The notes under the pieces are model-generated. The model saw only the letters and a program-made list of their open reading frames with translations. It made no database searches and was not told the DNA's origin. From an uncultured Roseburia sp. (lineage in GTDB: Bacteria; Bacillota; Clostridia; Lachnospirales; Lachnospiraceae): a stretch of 64,000 bases of DNA. This document shows positions 24,980 to 32,965 of the stretch, in pieces. How positions within the stretch are numbered: the stretch's first letter is position 1; each line of letters opens with the position of its first letter. Where the stretch lies: positions 1-64,000 of the forward strand of contig CANSSP010000005.1 of the NCBI GenBank assembly GCA_947649645.1, given 5' to 3'. The position numbers and the translations under genes are program-made.

Positions 24980-26023
24980 TTCGCGCAGTTTTACATAACC
25001 GGCTGCGGCCCTGCGGCGGTCATCCTCGATCGCAGCGTAGTGTTTCCTGGTTGTGTTGACGTCTTTATGCCCCAGCACATCGGCGACAAGGTAGATATCG
25101 CCAGTCTCCCGATAGAGTGAGGTACCGTACGTGCTTCTCAGTTTGTGCGGCGTGATGTGTTTCAGATTTGTGATCAGTTTTGCATATTTTGCGACGAGAT
25201 TTTCCACCGAACGCACGTTGATTCTCCGGTTCTGCATGGAGAGGAAAAGTGCGTTGGCACTTCCGTCCTGCGCCGTGATTTTCTGACGCTCTTCGAAATA
25301 GGAGAGCAGCGCAGCGCGCACTTCGTCTCCAAAGTAAACGACGACTTCAGCTCCGCCCTTGCGGTGAACTTTGATCCCGTTGTTCCTGAAATCAACGTCA
25401 GTGATGTCGAGTCCGACGCATTCCGAGACGCGGATTCCGGTTCCCAGCAGGAGCGATATCATCGCCACATCTCTTACCCTGGTTTTTTCATGATATTTTT
25501 TCTGGCGTTCCGTTAAGTTTTCTCCCGATTCAACTTCATCGAGCAGAAGAGCGATTTCATCCACATCCAGCCGTATGATATTCTTTTCATGGATTTTGGG
25601 CATGTCGACTTTGATTGCCGGATCGTTCCCGATCAGCTCATTTTTATAAAAATAGCGGTAAAAAGAGCGGAGAGAGGCCAGTTTTCGCTTAATGCCGCGC
25701 TCGTCATTTGTGTATTCAACGCCGTCCTTTTCGTAATATTTCAGATAGGAAAGATATTCCTCAATATCCATGGGAGTGATTTCTTCGAGAATGGATATCG
25801 GGATATCGCACATTTTCAGCTTACGGCATACGGGATTCACCGTCTGAAGGTATTCAAAAAAACAGCCGATATCGTAGGCATAGGCAAGCCGGGTCCGGGA
25901 AGCCGTCGTCGGTTCGATGCCGATAAAAAACTGTCGGCTGAATGAGGGAAGCTCCTCCATAAGTTTCCGTAATCTGACTTCATTTTTTATATTCACTTTT
26001 TCATAGTAAGCTTTTTCCTTCAC
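24974..26023 (-). CDS. Tyrosine recombinase, XerS-like
   Basis: 349 residues from GTG 26023, chosen because AAGGAGGT lies 7 nt upstream (a longer frame has no better site). SAM-like N-terminal core-binding domain to ~170, then the catalytic domain with Arg in TGIRVSECVG, Lys in HRKGG, HKLR in TPHKLRSTYG, His in LGHKDVNTT and nucleophile Tyr in RKHYAAIE. The opening VKEKAYYEKVNIKNEVRLR and GIEPTTASRTRLAYAYD resemble XerS-type single recombinases that resolve chromosome dimers. There is no integrase neighbourhood, att site or phage gene, so it is housekeeping. It is 20 bp after the TtcA-like gene. Confidence 0.85.
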   Translation of the reverse strand: MKEKAYYEKVNIKNEVRLRKLMEELPSFSRQFFIGIEPTTASRTRLAYAYDIGCFFEYLQTVNPVCRKLKMCDIPISILEEITPMDIEEYLSYLKYYEKDGVEYTNDERGIKRKLASLRSFYRYFYKNELIGNDPAIKVDMPKIHEKNIIRLDVDEIALLLDEVESGENLTERQKKYHEKTRVRDVAMISLLLGTGIRVSECVGLDITDVDFRNNGIKVHRKGGAEVVVYFGDEVRAALLSYFEERQKITAQDGSANALFLSMQNRRINVRSVENLVAKYAKLITNLKHITPHKLRSTYGTSLYRETGDIYLVADVLGHKDVNTTRKHYAAIEDDRRRAAAGYVKLREV

Positions 26024-26043
26024 AGTCCGTACCTCCTTGAAAA

Positions 26044-26778
26044 CTATTTTACACCGTCCCTGCGCGGCGGCCATCCTTTTATATTTCCGTTTTGTATGGC
26101 GTGAAACATCCTTGCCTTAACGCCGGGATTGTCCAGGTTGATCTGCCGGATCAGATTTTTGGCATATTCTCTCCGTGTAATACCGTCCACCGGACAGGGA
26201 TTTTTCACAACGGGCAGTTCGTATTTGTTTTTAAAGCCTCTGATATCAGCCTCTGAGACATACATCAGAGGACGGATCACCGTCAGATCCATGCGGTCGA
26301 GATAAGACCTGGGAGAAAAACAATGAAAACGTCCTTCGTAAATCAGGGAAAGCAGCATCGTTTCAATCATGTCATCCTGATGGTGGGCATAGGCGACTTT
26401 ATTGCATCCCAGCTCTTTCACCGCAGTATTTAACGCGCCTTTGCGCATTTTCGCACAGAGGGAGCAGGGAGAAGACTCTTTGCGTTCCTCAAAGATAATG
26501 CGCGCAATATCCGTGTGGACAATGTGGTAAGGCACCTCGAGATCATGGCACAATTTCCTGATCGCAGACAGATCAAAGCCATCATATCCCAGATCAATTG
26601 TCACGGCAGAGAGCGTAAAATGCGCCGGATAAAAGCGCTGCAGATGTTTCAGGCAAAAAAGCAGGGCGAGAGAATCTTTTCCGCCCGAAATGCCCACGGC
26701 AATGTGGTCGCCTTTTTCGATCATACAATAATCATCGATTGCGCGGCGCGCAAAACTCATAAGCTTTTGTAGTTCCAT
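26044..26778 (-). CDS. TtcA/TtuA-family ATP-dependent tRNA thiolation protein
   Basis: 244 residues. An N-terminal PP-loop (SGGKDSLALLFCLKHL) activates the tRNA base with ATP. CSLCAKMRKG gives the CxxC pair, and the third cysteine comes from NPCPVD, a pattern for the [4Fe-4S]-containing 2-thiocytidine or related sulphur insertion enzymes. The start is ATG 26778 behind GGAGGT; the open frame continues ~150 codons upstream but overlaps the divergent dtd gene and is not protein-like. Co-transcribed with the recombinase downstream. Confidence 0.88.
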   Translation of the reverse strand: MELQKLMSFARRAIDDYCMIEKGDHIAVGISGGKDSLALLFCLKHLQRFYPAHFTLSAVTIDLGYDGFDLSAIRKLCHDLEVPYHIVHTDIARIIFEERKESSPCSLCAKMRKGALNTAVKELGCNKVAYAHHQDDMIETMLLSLIYEGRFHCFSPRSYLDRMDLTVIRPLMYVSEADIRGFKNKYELPVVKNPCPVDGITRREYAKNLIRQINLDNPGVKARMFHAIQNGNIKGWPPRRDGVK

Positions 26779-26818
26779 AAATACCTCCGAAATGCTTTGC
26801 CTGTCGTCAGCTTTGCAG

Positions 26819-26847
26819 TTGTAAAATCCGGGAACAGGCAGTATAAT
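26819..26847 (+). promoter_or_regulatory. Promoter of dtd
   Basis: TTGTAA (26819-26824), 17 bp, perfect TATAAT (26842-26847), about 50 bp before the dtd start and divergent from the TtcA-like gene. Confidence 0.65.
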
Positions 26848-26898
26848 ATCTGTGCCGGAAAAATAATGATAAAAATAGTCCGGCAGGGGGGATATCTC

Positions 26899-27348
26899 AT
26901 GAAATTTGTCATTCAGCGTGTCCGCAATGCATCCTGTACGGTGGATGATCGGGTGACAGGCGAAATCCGGCAGGGATTTCTCGTACTGATCGGAATATCC
27001 GATACAGACACCACCGAAATTGCCGATAAAATGATAAAAAAACTGATTGGCCTGCGTATTTTTGAAGATGCGAACGGAAAAACGAACCTGTCTCTGCATG
27101 ATGTAAACGGCAGCCTTCTGTTGATTTCCCAGTTTACGCTGTATGCGGACTGTAAAAAAGGAAACCGGCCGTCTTTTATCCATGCCGGCCGGCCGGAGCC
27201 TGCAAACCGTCTTTACGAATACATCATTGAACAATGCCGGATGCAGATTTCCGTCGTCGAACGGGGCGTTTTCGGCGCCGATATGAAAATTTCTCTGTTA
27301 AACGACGGTCCGTTTACGATTATCCTGGATTCCGCCGAAATCTGTTAA
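26899..27348 (+). CDS. dtd: D-aminoacyl-tRNA deacylase
   Basis: 149 residues starting MKFVIQRVRNASCTVDD at ATG 26899 (GGGGGG upstream). Family signatures are visible: LLISQFTLYADCKKGNRPSF with the SQF catalytic triad region, and FGADMKISLLNDGPFTIILD with the C-terminal GP motif. Dtd hydrolyses D-amino acids (and Gly mischarged on tRNA-Ala) from tRNA. Isolated plus-strand gene inside an otherwise minus-strand region, with its own promoter. Confidence 0.96.
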   Translation: MKFVIQRVRNASCTVDDRVTGEIRQGFLVLIGISDTDTTEIADKMIKKLIGLRIFEDANGKTNLSLHDVNGSLLLISQFTLYADCKKGNRPSFIHAGRPEPANRLYEYIIEQCRMQISVVERGVFGADMKISLLNDGPFTIILDSAEIC

Positions 27349-27483
27349 ACAAGGGAAATTATAACACAGGCGCTTCATTTTTGCAATAACTATTCGTTAA
27401 ACTTGTGTTTCGCGAATAAATGCTGAAATCTGCCTTTTTCTCTTCTGTCCACACATAAATCGGGTTAAATGGCTTTCACAGTA

Positions 27484-27510
27484 AAAAGCCGGTCTGTGAC
27501 CGGCTTTTCT
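27484..27510. terminator. Bidirectional terminator between dtd and the kinase gene
   Basis: An 11-bp perfect stem AAAAGCCGGTC/GACCGGCTTTT with a TGT loop. It directly abuts the stop of the minus-strand kinase gene (27511) and lies 135 bp after dtd. No other content is visible in 27349-27483. Confidence 0.85.
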
Positions 27511-28140
27511 TTATTTCTGTGCATCCATAATTTCACGAAATTTTAAAATCATATCGACGCAGCCGTCAATCCCAAGCTTTCCGGAGTCCAGCGTCAGATG
27601 ATAGGTAGAAGAATCTCCCCATTTTTTGCTCGTATAATAATTATAGTAGCTGGCGCGTTGTTTGTCCTGCTTGATGATAAAATCTTTTGCCTTATTTTCG
27701 GTCATGTTGCCGCGTTTACAGACCATCCTGATCCGGTTTTCCATGGACGAATGGATAAAGACATTCAGGCAGTCGGGGTTGTCTGCCAACGCATAATCCG
27801 CGCATCTGCCGACAATCACACAGGACTCCTGCGAAGCGATTTTTTTGATGGCGTCAAACTGTGCGAGAAATACCTTATGATTTAAAGGCATATCCAGAAA
27901 CGGCACCGTCGTGTAACCGCTCGTCGAATAGGTATCCATCACCAGAGAATACAGAAAGCTGTTCGTCGGCCTCTCGTCGTGATTCTCAAAGATCTCTTCA
28001 CAAAAACCGCTCTCCTTTGCGGCGTGCTGCAAAAGCTCTTTATCGAATACCTTGATGCCAAGTCTCTCTCCCAGCTTATCGCCTACATCTTTTCCCCCAC
28101 TGCCAAACTCTCTGCCAATCGTGTATACTTTGTTGCCCAT
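27511..28140 (-). CDS. Cytidylate kinase-like P-loop protein
   Basis: 209 residues from ATG 28140 (AAAGGTGG upstream; GTG 28158 is in that site). It opens GNKVYTIGREFGSGGKDVGDKLGERLG, the cytidylate-kinase-like P-loop variant, followed by SCVIVGRCADYALAD and RIRMVCKRGNMTENKAKDFI. Proteins of this group (AAA_26) lack parts of the classical Cmk nucleotide-specificity region, and many clostridia have several. Its substrate is unclear. Monocistronic, with a promoter just upstream and a terminator at its stop. Confidence 0.85.
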   Translation of the reverse strand: MGNKVYTIGREFGSGGKDVGDKLGERLGIKVFDKELLQHAAKESGFCEEIFENHDERPTNSFLYSLVMDTYSTSGYTTVPFLDMPLNHKVFLAQFDAIKKIASQESCVIVGRCADYALADNPDCLNVFIHSSMENRIRMVCKRGNMTENKAKDFIIKQDKQRASYYNYYTSKKWGDSSTYHLTLDSGKLGIDGCVDMILKFREIMDAQK

Positions 28141-28181
28141 AATAATACCACCTTTCACGATTTCTTTAATTCTATGCTATT

Positions 28182-28210
28182 ATTATAATACATTCGAGGT
28201 TAAATTTAAA
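28182..28210 (-). promoter_or_regulatory. Promoter of the cytidylate kinase-like gene
   Basis: Minus-strand TTTAAA (28210-28205), 17 bp, perfect TATAAT (28187-28182), about 40 bp before the start codon. The -35 is only a partial match. Confidence 0.5.
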
Positions 28211-28283
28211 GAATTTTTTGAAAATAACGAAAACTGTTGTAATACTTTATTTGCGCGCGCAATGCGAAAACAGCCGTATGACT

Positions 28284-29237
28284 CTACAGCCCGCTGCGCT
28301 GCCGCAGAATGTTCAGAAGCTTCCTGAAATATTCCGGCAGAGGCGCAGAGACTTCGACATATTGTCCGCTCCGGGGATGCATAAATCCGATCGTCATCGC
28401 ATGCAGCGTCTGTCCCTGCAGGGAAAACGCCCATTTTCTGCCGGAATACAGACTGTCGCCGAGCAATGGATGGCCGATGTCCGCCATGTGGACACGGATC
28501 TGATGCGTCCGTCCGGTTTCCAGTTCAAATTCTGCATAAGTATAATCAGAGAAGCGTTCCAGTACCCGGTAATGCGTTACCGCATCTCTTCCGTTTTTGG
28601 GATTCACAGCCATTTTTTTGCGGTCTGCCGGGTGCCGGCCGATCGGCGCACGGATAACCCCGGTGTCATCCTTTATATTCCCACAGACGATACCATGGTA
28701 CCTCCGCGTCACGGTGTGTTCCTTGATCTGCTCTGCGATATGAACATGACTCTGGTCATTTTTACAGACGATAAGAGATCCGGTCGTATCCATATCGATG
28801 CGGTGAACGATTCCGGGCCGGATGGCTCCGTTGATTCCGGAAAGGCTGTCTTTGCAGTGATACATGACAGCGTTGACCAGTGTGCCGGAATAGTGGCCGG
28901 CCGCCGGGTGAACCACCATCCCTTTTGGTTTGTTTACCACCAGAAGATCTTCGTCCTCATAAAGAATATCCAGCGGAATATTTTCCGGCAAAATGGGTGT
29001 CTCCGCTGCAGCCGGGAATGTGACAGCGATCCGATCTCCTTTTCGGACATGGTAATTTGCCTTCTGGCAGGAATCATTTACCTTAACCTGGCTTTCCCTG
29101 ATAATTTTTTGAAAAAAAGACCGCGACTGGCATACGTCACGGTCCTGAAACAACATGCTCAGATATTTGTCGAGACGCTCACCGTCGTGTTCCGGCCCGG
29201 CTGTCAGAAAAACGGTATCTTCTTTTTCTCCAGACAT
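28284..29237 (-). CDS. rluD: RluA-family 23S rRNA pseudouridine synthase (RluD-like)
   Basis: 317 residues. An N-terminal S4 RNA-binding domain (GERLDKYLSMLF ... SQVKVNDS) precedes the catalytic domain with GIVHRIDMDTTG, whose Asp is the nucleophile, and ETGRTHQIRVHMADIGHPLLGD. Likely modifies the helix 69 stem-loop of 23S rRNA. Start ATG 29237 has GAGGG upstream; GTG 29255 overlaps the lspA stop. Directly downstream of lspA, the same order as ylmH...lspA-ylyB in bacilli. Confidence 0.92.
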   Translation of the reverse strand: MSGEKEDTVFLTAGPEHDGERLDKYLSMLFQDRDVCQSRSFFQKIIRESQVKVNDSCQKANYHVRKGDRIAVTFPAAAETPILPENIPLDILYEDEDLLVVNKPKGMVVHPAAGHYSGTLVNAVMYHCKDSLSGINGAIRPGIVHRIDMDTTGSLIVCKNDQSHVHIAEQIKEHTVTRRYHGIVCGNIKDDTGVIRAPIGRHPADRKKMAVNPKNGRDAVTHYRVLERFSDYTYAEFELETGRTHQIRVHMADIGHPLLGDSLYSGRKWAFSLQGQTLHAMTIGFMHPRSGQYVEVSAPLPEYFRKLLNILRQRSGL

Positions 29238-29251
29238 AATCCCTCGCTTTC

Positions 29252-29755
29252 TCACAAAATACGATCGAAATCTTGTTCTTTATAATAGAAAATACTCAGC
29301 ACAACGAGAAGAAACGCTCCCACTGACACATAGATATCCGCCATATTGAAAATTGGAAAATCAATCAGAACAAAATAAAAAAAATCGACAACATACCCGT
29401 GCGCCGCCCGGTCAATCATATTTCCGACTGCCCCCGCAAAAAAGAGAACCGAAATCAGATACAGCGGGTAATAACGCCTTTCCGCCGGAATCCGCTTAAA
29501 ATAGAGATAGAGCAGACCGATCAGTACGAAAAAAGTCATAATGAGAAAGATCCATCTCTGATTCTGGAAGAGACCAAACGCAGCTCCCCTGTTTTCGAGA
29601 TAGCGTAGCTCAAATACATTCTGCCAGATCACAATCGGATTTTTTCCTTTCAGATAACGGACGGCAGCCGATTTGGTCAGCTGATCCATGACGATCAGAA
29701 CGATGACAGGGATCGCGCCGGTCAGTCCCTTTTTTATCACAATATTTTTTTCCAT
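29252..29755 (-). CDS. lspA: Signal peptidase II (prolipoprotein signal peptidase)
   Basis: 167 residues with four membrane segments. The two catalytic aspartates are in GNMIDRAAHGYVVDF and FPIFNMADIYVSVG, and the family's RYLENRGAAFGLFQ is intact. It removes the signal peptide of diacylglyceryl-modified prelipoproteins in the membrane. It sits between aroB and rluD with overlaps or gaps of only a few bases, so it belongs to one operon. Confidence 0.96.
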   Translation of the reverse strand: MEKNIVIKKGLTGAIPVIVLIVMDQLTKSAAVRYLKGKNPIVIWQNVFELRYLENRGAAFGLFQNQRWIFLIMTFFVLIGLLYLYFKRIPAERRYYPLYLISVLFFAGAVGNMIDRAAHGYVVDFFYFVLIDFPIFNMADIYVSVGAFLLVVLSIFYYKEQDFDRIL

Positions 29756-29770
29756 AAATGCCTCAGTCCT

Positions 29771-30880
29771 TTAGTCCTGTCCTACACTTTCCGTCACCAC
29801 AGACCGGATCCCCTGCAGAATCTGGTCGTCTGTCAGCTCTTTCCAGATATAAGCGCTTCCGGGTGCAGAAAGAAGGATGAACTTCACCTGATTTCCCTCC
29901 ATCTTTTTGTCCGACTTTGTCGCCAGAAGTATTTCTTCCGGAGAAAATCCTGCTGCTTTCGCTTCAAATCCAAAAGACAGAAGACACTGTCTGATGTCTG
30001 TGAGTTCCTCTTTCGTGATATTTCCAAGATCAGATGAGATATGGGCGGCAGCAAGCATGCCAAAAGCGACACATTCACCGTGGCAGAGTGTAAAAGAAGA
30101 AAGCTTCTCAATCGCATGGCCGATCGTATGGCCGAAATTGAGAAGTGCCCTCTCCCCTTTCTCCTTTGGATCCCGCTCGACGACTTCCCGTTTGATGTTG
30201 CAGCTCCTGTAAATCATCTCTTCCAACACTTCTGGATTTAATGCAAGAATTTCATCCCTGCTCTGCTTTAGCCAGTGATAGTACGCGGCGTCTTTAATCA
30301 GTCCATGTTTGATAATCTCTCCCATCCCGGAGATGATCTGCTTTCTGGGCAATGTGCGGAGTGCGTTCAGATTCATGTACACAAGTTTCGGCTGATAGAA
30401 CGCTCCGACCATATTTTTGTACTGGAGGAAATCGACGCCCGTTTTTCCGCCGATACTGCTGTCGACCTGTGACAGGAGCGTCGTCGGGACCTGAATAAAA
30501 TCAATGCCGCGCAGATACGTCGCCGCCGTAAAGCCGGTCAGATCCCCGACAACCCCGCCTCCGAGAGCGACGAGAACGTCGCCGCGGTCAAAATGATTTA
30601 AAATCAGCGTTTCATATACGGATTCAACCGTATTTATGTTTTTGTTTTCTTCACCTGCCGGAAAACAGTGAACAATAACTTTCTGAAAGCAGGACTGTAA
30701 CAGATGCTGCACTTCGCCGGCATAGAGATCGCAGACATTCGAATCCGTCACAATACATGCTTTCTGTCCCCTGCAATATCCGCGTTCTCTTAGTATATCC
30801 GGAAGGGCATAAAATCCCTCTGTGAGTTCAATTGTATAACATTGCCGTCCCTCTGACAGAACCGGTATGGATTTTGCCAT
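29771..30880 (-). CDS. aroB: 3-dehydroquinate synthase
   Basis: 369 residues. NAD-binding motifs GGGVVGDLTGFTAATYLRG and PTTLLSQVDSSIGGKTGVD and the metal-ligand region LNFGHTIGHAIEKLS identify AroB, which converts DAHP to 3-dehydroquinate in the shikimate pathway. The N-terminus is somewhat divergent. Good AAGGAG site. The gene is embedded between ylmH and lspA, where bacilli carry divIVA and ileS; other shikimate genes are not in the window. Confidence 0.95.
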   Translation of the reverse strand: MAKSIPVLSEGRQCYTIELTEGFYALPDILRERGYCRGQKACIVTDSNVCDLYAGEVQHLLQSCFQKVIVHCFPAGEENKNINTVESVYETLILNHFDRGDVLVALGGGVVGDLTGFTAATYLRGIDFIQVPTTLLSQVDSSIGGKTGVDFLQYKNMVGAFYQPKLVYMNLNALRTLPRKQIISGMGEIIKHGLIKDAAYYHWLKQSRDEILALNPEVLEEMIYRSCNIKREVVERDPKEKGERALLNFGHTIGHAIEKLSSFTLCHGECVAFGMLAAAHISSDLGNITKEELTDIRQCLLSFGFEAKAAGFSPEEILLATKSDKKMEGNQVKFILLSAPGSAYIWKELTDDQILQGIRSVVTESVGQD

Positions 30881-30903
30881 AATCGGATTGCTCCTTTCTT
30901 ATT

Positions 30904-31653
30904 TCACTGATAAAGAAGATATCTTATTTTCAGCCGTCCTTTTTTTGTCTGTCCCAGCGTCTGCTGATACAGAAACCGTCCATGTCCGCGCACGGAAACA
31001 ATACTGCCGTCATCGCAGCAACGCGACGGATTTAAGACCAGTCTGCCGTCCACAAAAACTTTTTCTGCCCGAAACAGTTCCGCCGCCTGGCTGCGGGATA
31101 ATCCATAAACACACGCCAGGACAGAATCCAGACGGGTCGAGGCGACAGTCCTCTCCTGTTCTGTAAATTCCTGCCGGACGGAAAGGCCGGACAGCGGTAT
31201 TCGTTTCAGATTTACAGCCGTATGACGGATCTTATCCAGATTTTCCGCAAAAAAATCTGCGATTCCCTCTTCGCAGAGAAAAAAGGCGTTCCCGTCGTCG
31301 ATTACAATATCCCCGACTTTTCCGCGGTCCACGCCCAGTGTCATCAGTGCACCCAGGATATCCCTGTGGCCGAACGGCTCTGCAAACTTCGGATGTGACG
31401 GACTGATTTTTAACGCCGCAATGGGATAATCCCACTCATAGGAAAGAGCATCAGGGATAAATGCAATCATCTGACGCTCTGCATGGGGGACACCGCCGAA
31501 ACATTCTGTTTTCGTCACAAAAAGCCGCCCGGACTGGTGATAAATATTCTGTTCATTCAGATTCAGAAAGGCGCTGAAAAGTACAATTCCTTTTCTGTCC
31601 GCCTGTTTTGATAAATCAATCAGTTTTTTTCTGCACAATTCCTCTTCGTTCAT
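30904..31653 (-). CDS. ylmH: YlmH-family S4-domain RNA-binding protein
   Basis: 249 residues. The N-terminal and middle parts include FGGVPHAERQMIAFIP and GHRDILGALMTLGVDRGKVGDIV, the YlmH block. A C-terminal S4 domain (STRLDSVLACVYGLSRSQAAELFRAEKVFVDG) binds RNA. In bacilli YlmH is linked to division genes and has been implicated in rescue of stalled 50S-peptidyl-tRNA complexes. Located between sepF and aroB. The ribosome site is weak (CAGGG), so coupling to sepF (14-bp gap) is likely. Confidence 0.92.
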   Translation of the reverse strand: MNEEELCRKKLIDLSKQADRKGIVLFSAFLNLNEQNIYHQSGRLFVTKTECFGGVPHAERQMIAFIPDALSYEWDYPIAALKISPSHPKFAEPFGHRDILGALMTLGVDRGKVGDIVIDDGNAFFLCEEGIADFFAENLDKIRHTAVNLKRIPLSGLSVRQEFTEQERTVASTRLDSVLACVYGLSRSQAAELFRAEKVFVDGRLVLNPSRCCDDGSIVSVRGHGRFLYQQTLGQTKKGRLKIRYLLYQ

Positions 31654-31667
31654 AACCCTGTTCTTCT

Positions 31668-32204
31668 CTAAAATTCCGTCTGTATCCCTCTGGATTCAAA
31701 ACTGTCCACCAGACCTAAGAAATCCCCCGAAATATCAACCGATGCCGGGGTGATAATAAATATGTAACTGGATATTTTCTGAAAATTACCACTGATCGCG
31801 AAACAGGAACCACAGGTAAAATCAATGATGCGCTGCGCGATCTCCACATCCAGCCCCTCGACATTCAGAATGACAGCCCGGTTATTAAGAAGCGTCTCCG
31901 TAATCTCTCTCGCATCATTCACGCTCGTCGGCTTGATCACACAGACCTCCAGACCGGATGCGGAAGTTTTTTTCACCGGACGAATGGGCGTTACCTTCGA
32001 TGTGGATTTCGGCTTTTCATAAGAATTCTTTTCCGGATAGTCCTCTTCGTCCTCTTCTTCTTTTTTCTCTTTGCGCGCGGACTTTTTCGGCTTTACCGGC
32101 TCATCTTCATAATCATCCTCATAATCATAGTCATCGTTGTAATAATCGTCATCATCATCCGGATTCAGATGCAGAACTTCTAAAAATTTGTCTAAAACTC
32201 CCAT
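31668..32204 (-). CDS. sepF: Cell division protein SepF
   Basis: 178 residues. The N-terminal amphipathic membrane-targeting segment (GVLDKFLEVLHL) is followed by a very acidic low-complexity stretch (D/Y/E from ~18 to 35), a basic linker, and the SepF core (ICVI-type KPTSVNDAREITETLLNNRAVILNVEGLD, then AQRIIDFTCGSCFAI). SepF anchors FtsZ to the membrane and shapes the septum. Strong AGGAG site. Follows yggS by about 20 bp, the order conserved in Gram-positives. Confidence 0.95.
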   Translation of the reverse strand: MGVLDKFLEVLHLNPDDDDDYYNDDYDYEDDYEDEPVKPKKSARKEKKEEEDEEDYPEKNSYEKPKSTSKVTPIRPVKKTSASGLEVCVIKPTSVNDAREITETLLNNRAVILNVEGLDVEIAQRIIDFTCGSCFAISGNFQKISSYIFIITPASVDISGDFLGLVDSFESRGIQTEF

Positions 32205-32224
32205 TTATATTCTCGCTCCTGTGT

Positions 32225-32926
32225 CTATGCATTGCGCTTATTATAATTCCGCTCTCCGAAAATACCGGTTCCTACGCGCACCATTGTGGCTCCTTCTTCG
32301 ATCGCGACAGTGTAATCTCCTGTCATGCCCATAGACAATATTTTCATAGATACATTATCTATGTTTTTATTTGCAATGTCAACAGATAATTGTTTCATTT
32401 TCCGAAAATGGACGCGGTTGTCCTCTGGATCCGACACATTTGGTGCAATCAGCATAAGACCTTTGATGCGCACATTTTCCAGTGTGGCGATTTCCTCCGT
32501 CAGAAGAATGGCGTCATTTGCGGAAATACCGAACTTTGACGCCTCTCCGGCCATATTTACCTCAATGAGAATCGGAACGATAATATGTTTTTTTCGCGCC
32601 TGAATATTGATTTCTTCGGCGAGACGATACGTATCGACCGAGTGGATCAACGCAGCTTTACCCACGATCTGCTTTACCTTGTTCCGCTGTAAATGGCCGA
32701 TCATATGCCAGTTGATATCATCCGGAAGCTGGCCGGTCTTCTCACACAGCTCCTGCACATAATTTTCGCCAAAATCCCGCACACCTTCCTGGTAAGCTTC
32801 CTTGAGCAATTCCGCCGGCTTCGTCTTTCCGACGGCGATCAGAGTGACTTCTTCCCGTGCCCTTTCTGCCCGCTCACAGGCCTTAAGGATTTCTTTTTCT
32901 ACAAGTGCAAGATTCTCTTTTAACAT
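32225..32926 (-). CDS. yggS: YggS/PROSC-family pyridoxal-phosphate homeostasis protein
   Basis: 233 residues, start ATG 32926 behind GGAGGA (a longer frame begins at 32956 without a site). The alanine-racemase-like barrel carries the PLP lysine in TLIAVGKTKP, the WHMIGHLQRNK motif, and C-terminal LSMGMTGDYTVAIEEGATMVRVGTGIFG. It binds PLP and controls B6 and amino-acid homeostasis without known catalytic activity. Neighbour of sepF as in bacilli (ylmE). Confidence 0.95.
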   Translation of the reverse strand: MLKENLALVEKEILKACERAERAREEVTLIAVGKTKPAELLKEAYQEGVRDFGENYVQELCEKTGQLPDDINWHMIGHLQRNKVKQIVGKAALIHSVDTYRLAEEINIQARKKHIIVPILIEVNMAGEASKFGISANDAILLTEEIATLENVRIKGLMLIAPNVSDPEDNRVHFRKMKQLSVDIANKNIDNVSMKILSMGMTGDYTVAIEEGATMVRVGTGIFGERNYNKRNA

Positions 32927-32965
32927 GTGATTCCTCCATCTGTTGATCGGCAACATTTTGTATGT

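Noticed and set aside
26024-26043. Possible dif-like site beside the recombinase gene
   Set aside because: The gap is 20 bp and consists of the ribosome site and the preceding stop region; no arm symmetry.
26779-27234. N-terminal extension of the TtcA-like frame
   Set aside because: Overlaps the divergent dtd gene and its promoter; the true start has GGAGGT at 26778.
28218-29285. 355-codon open frame on the plus strand
   Set aside because: Antisense to the clear pseudouridine synthase; no family features.
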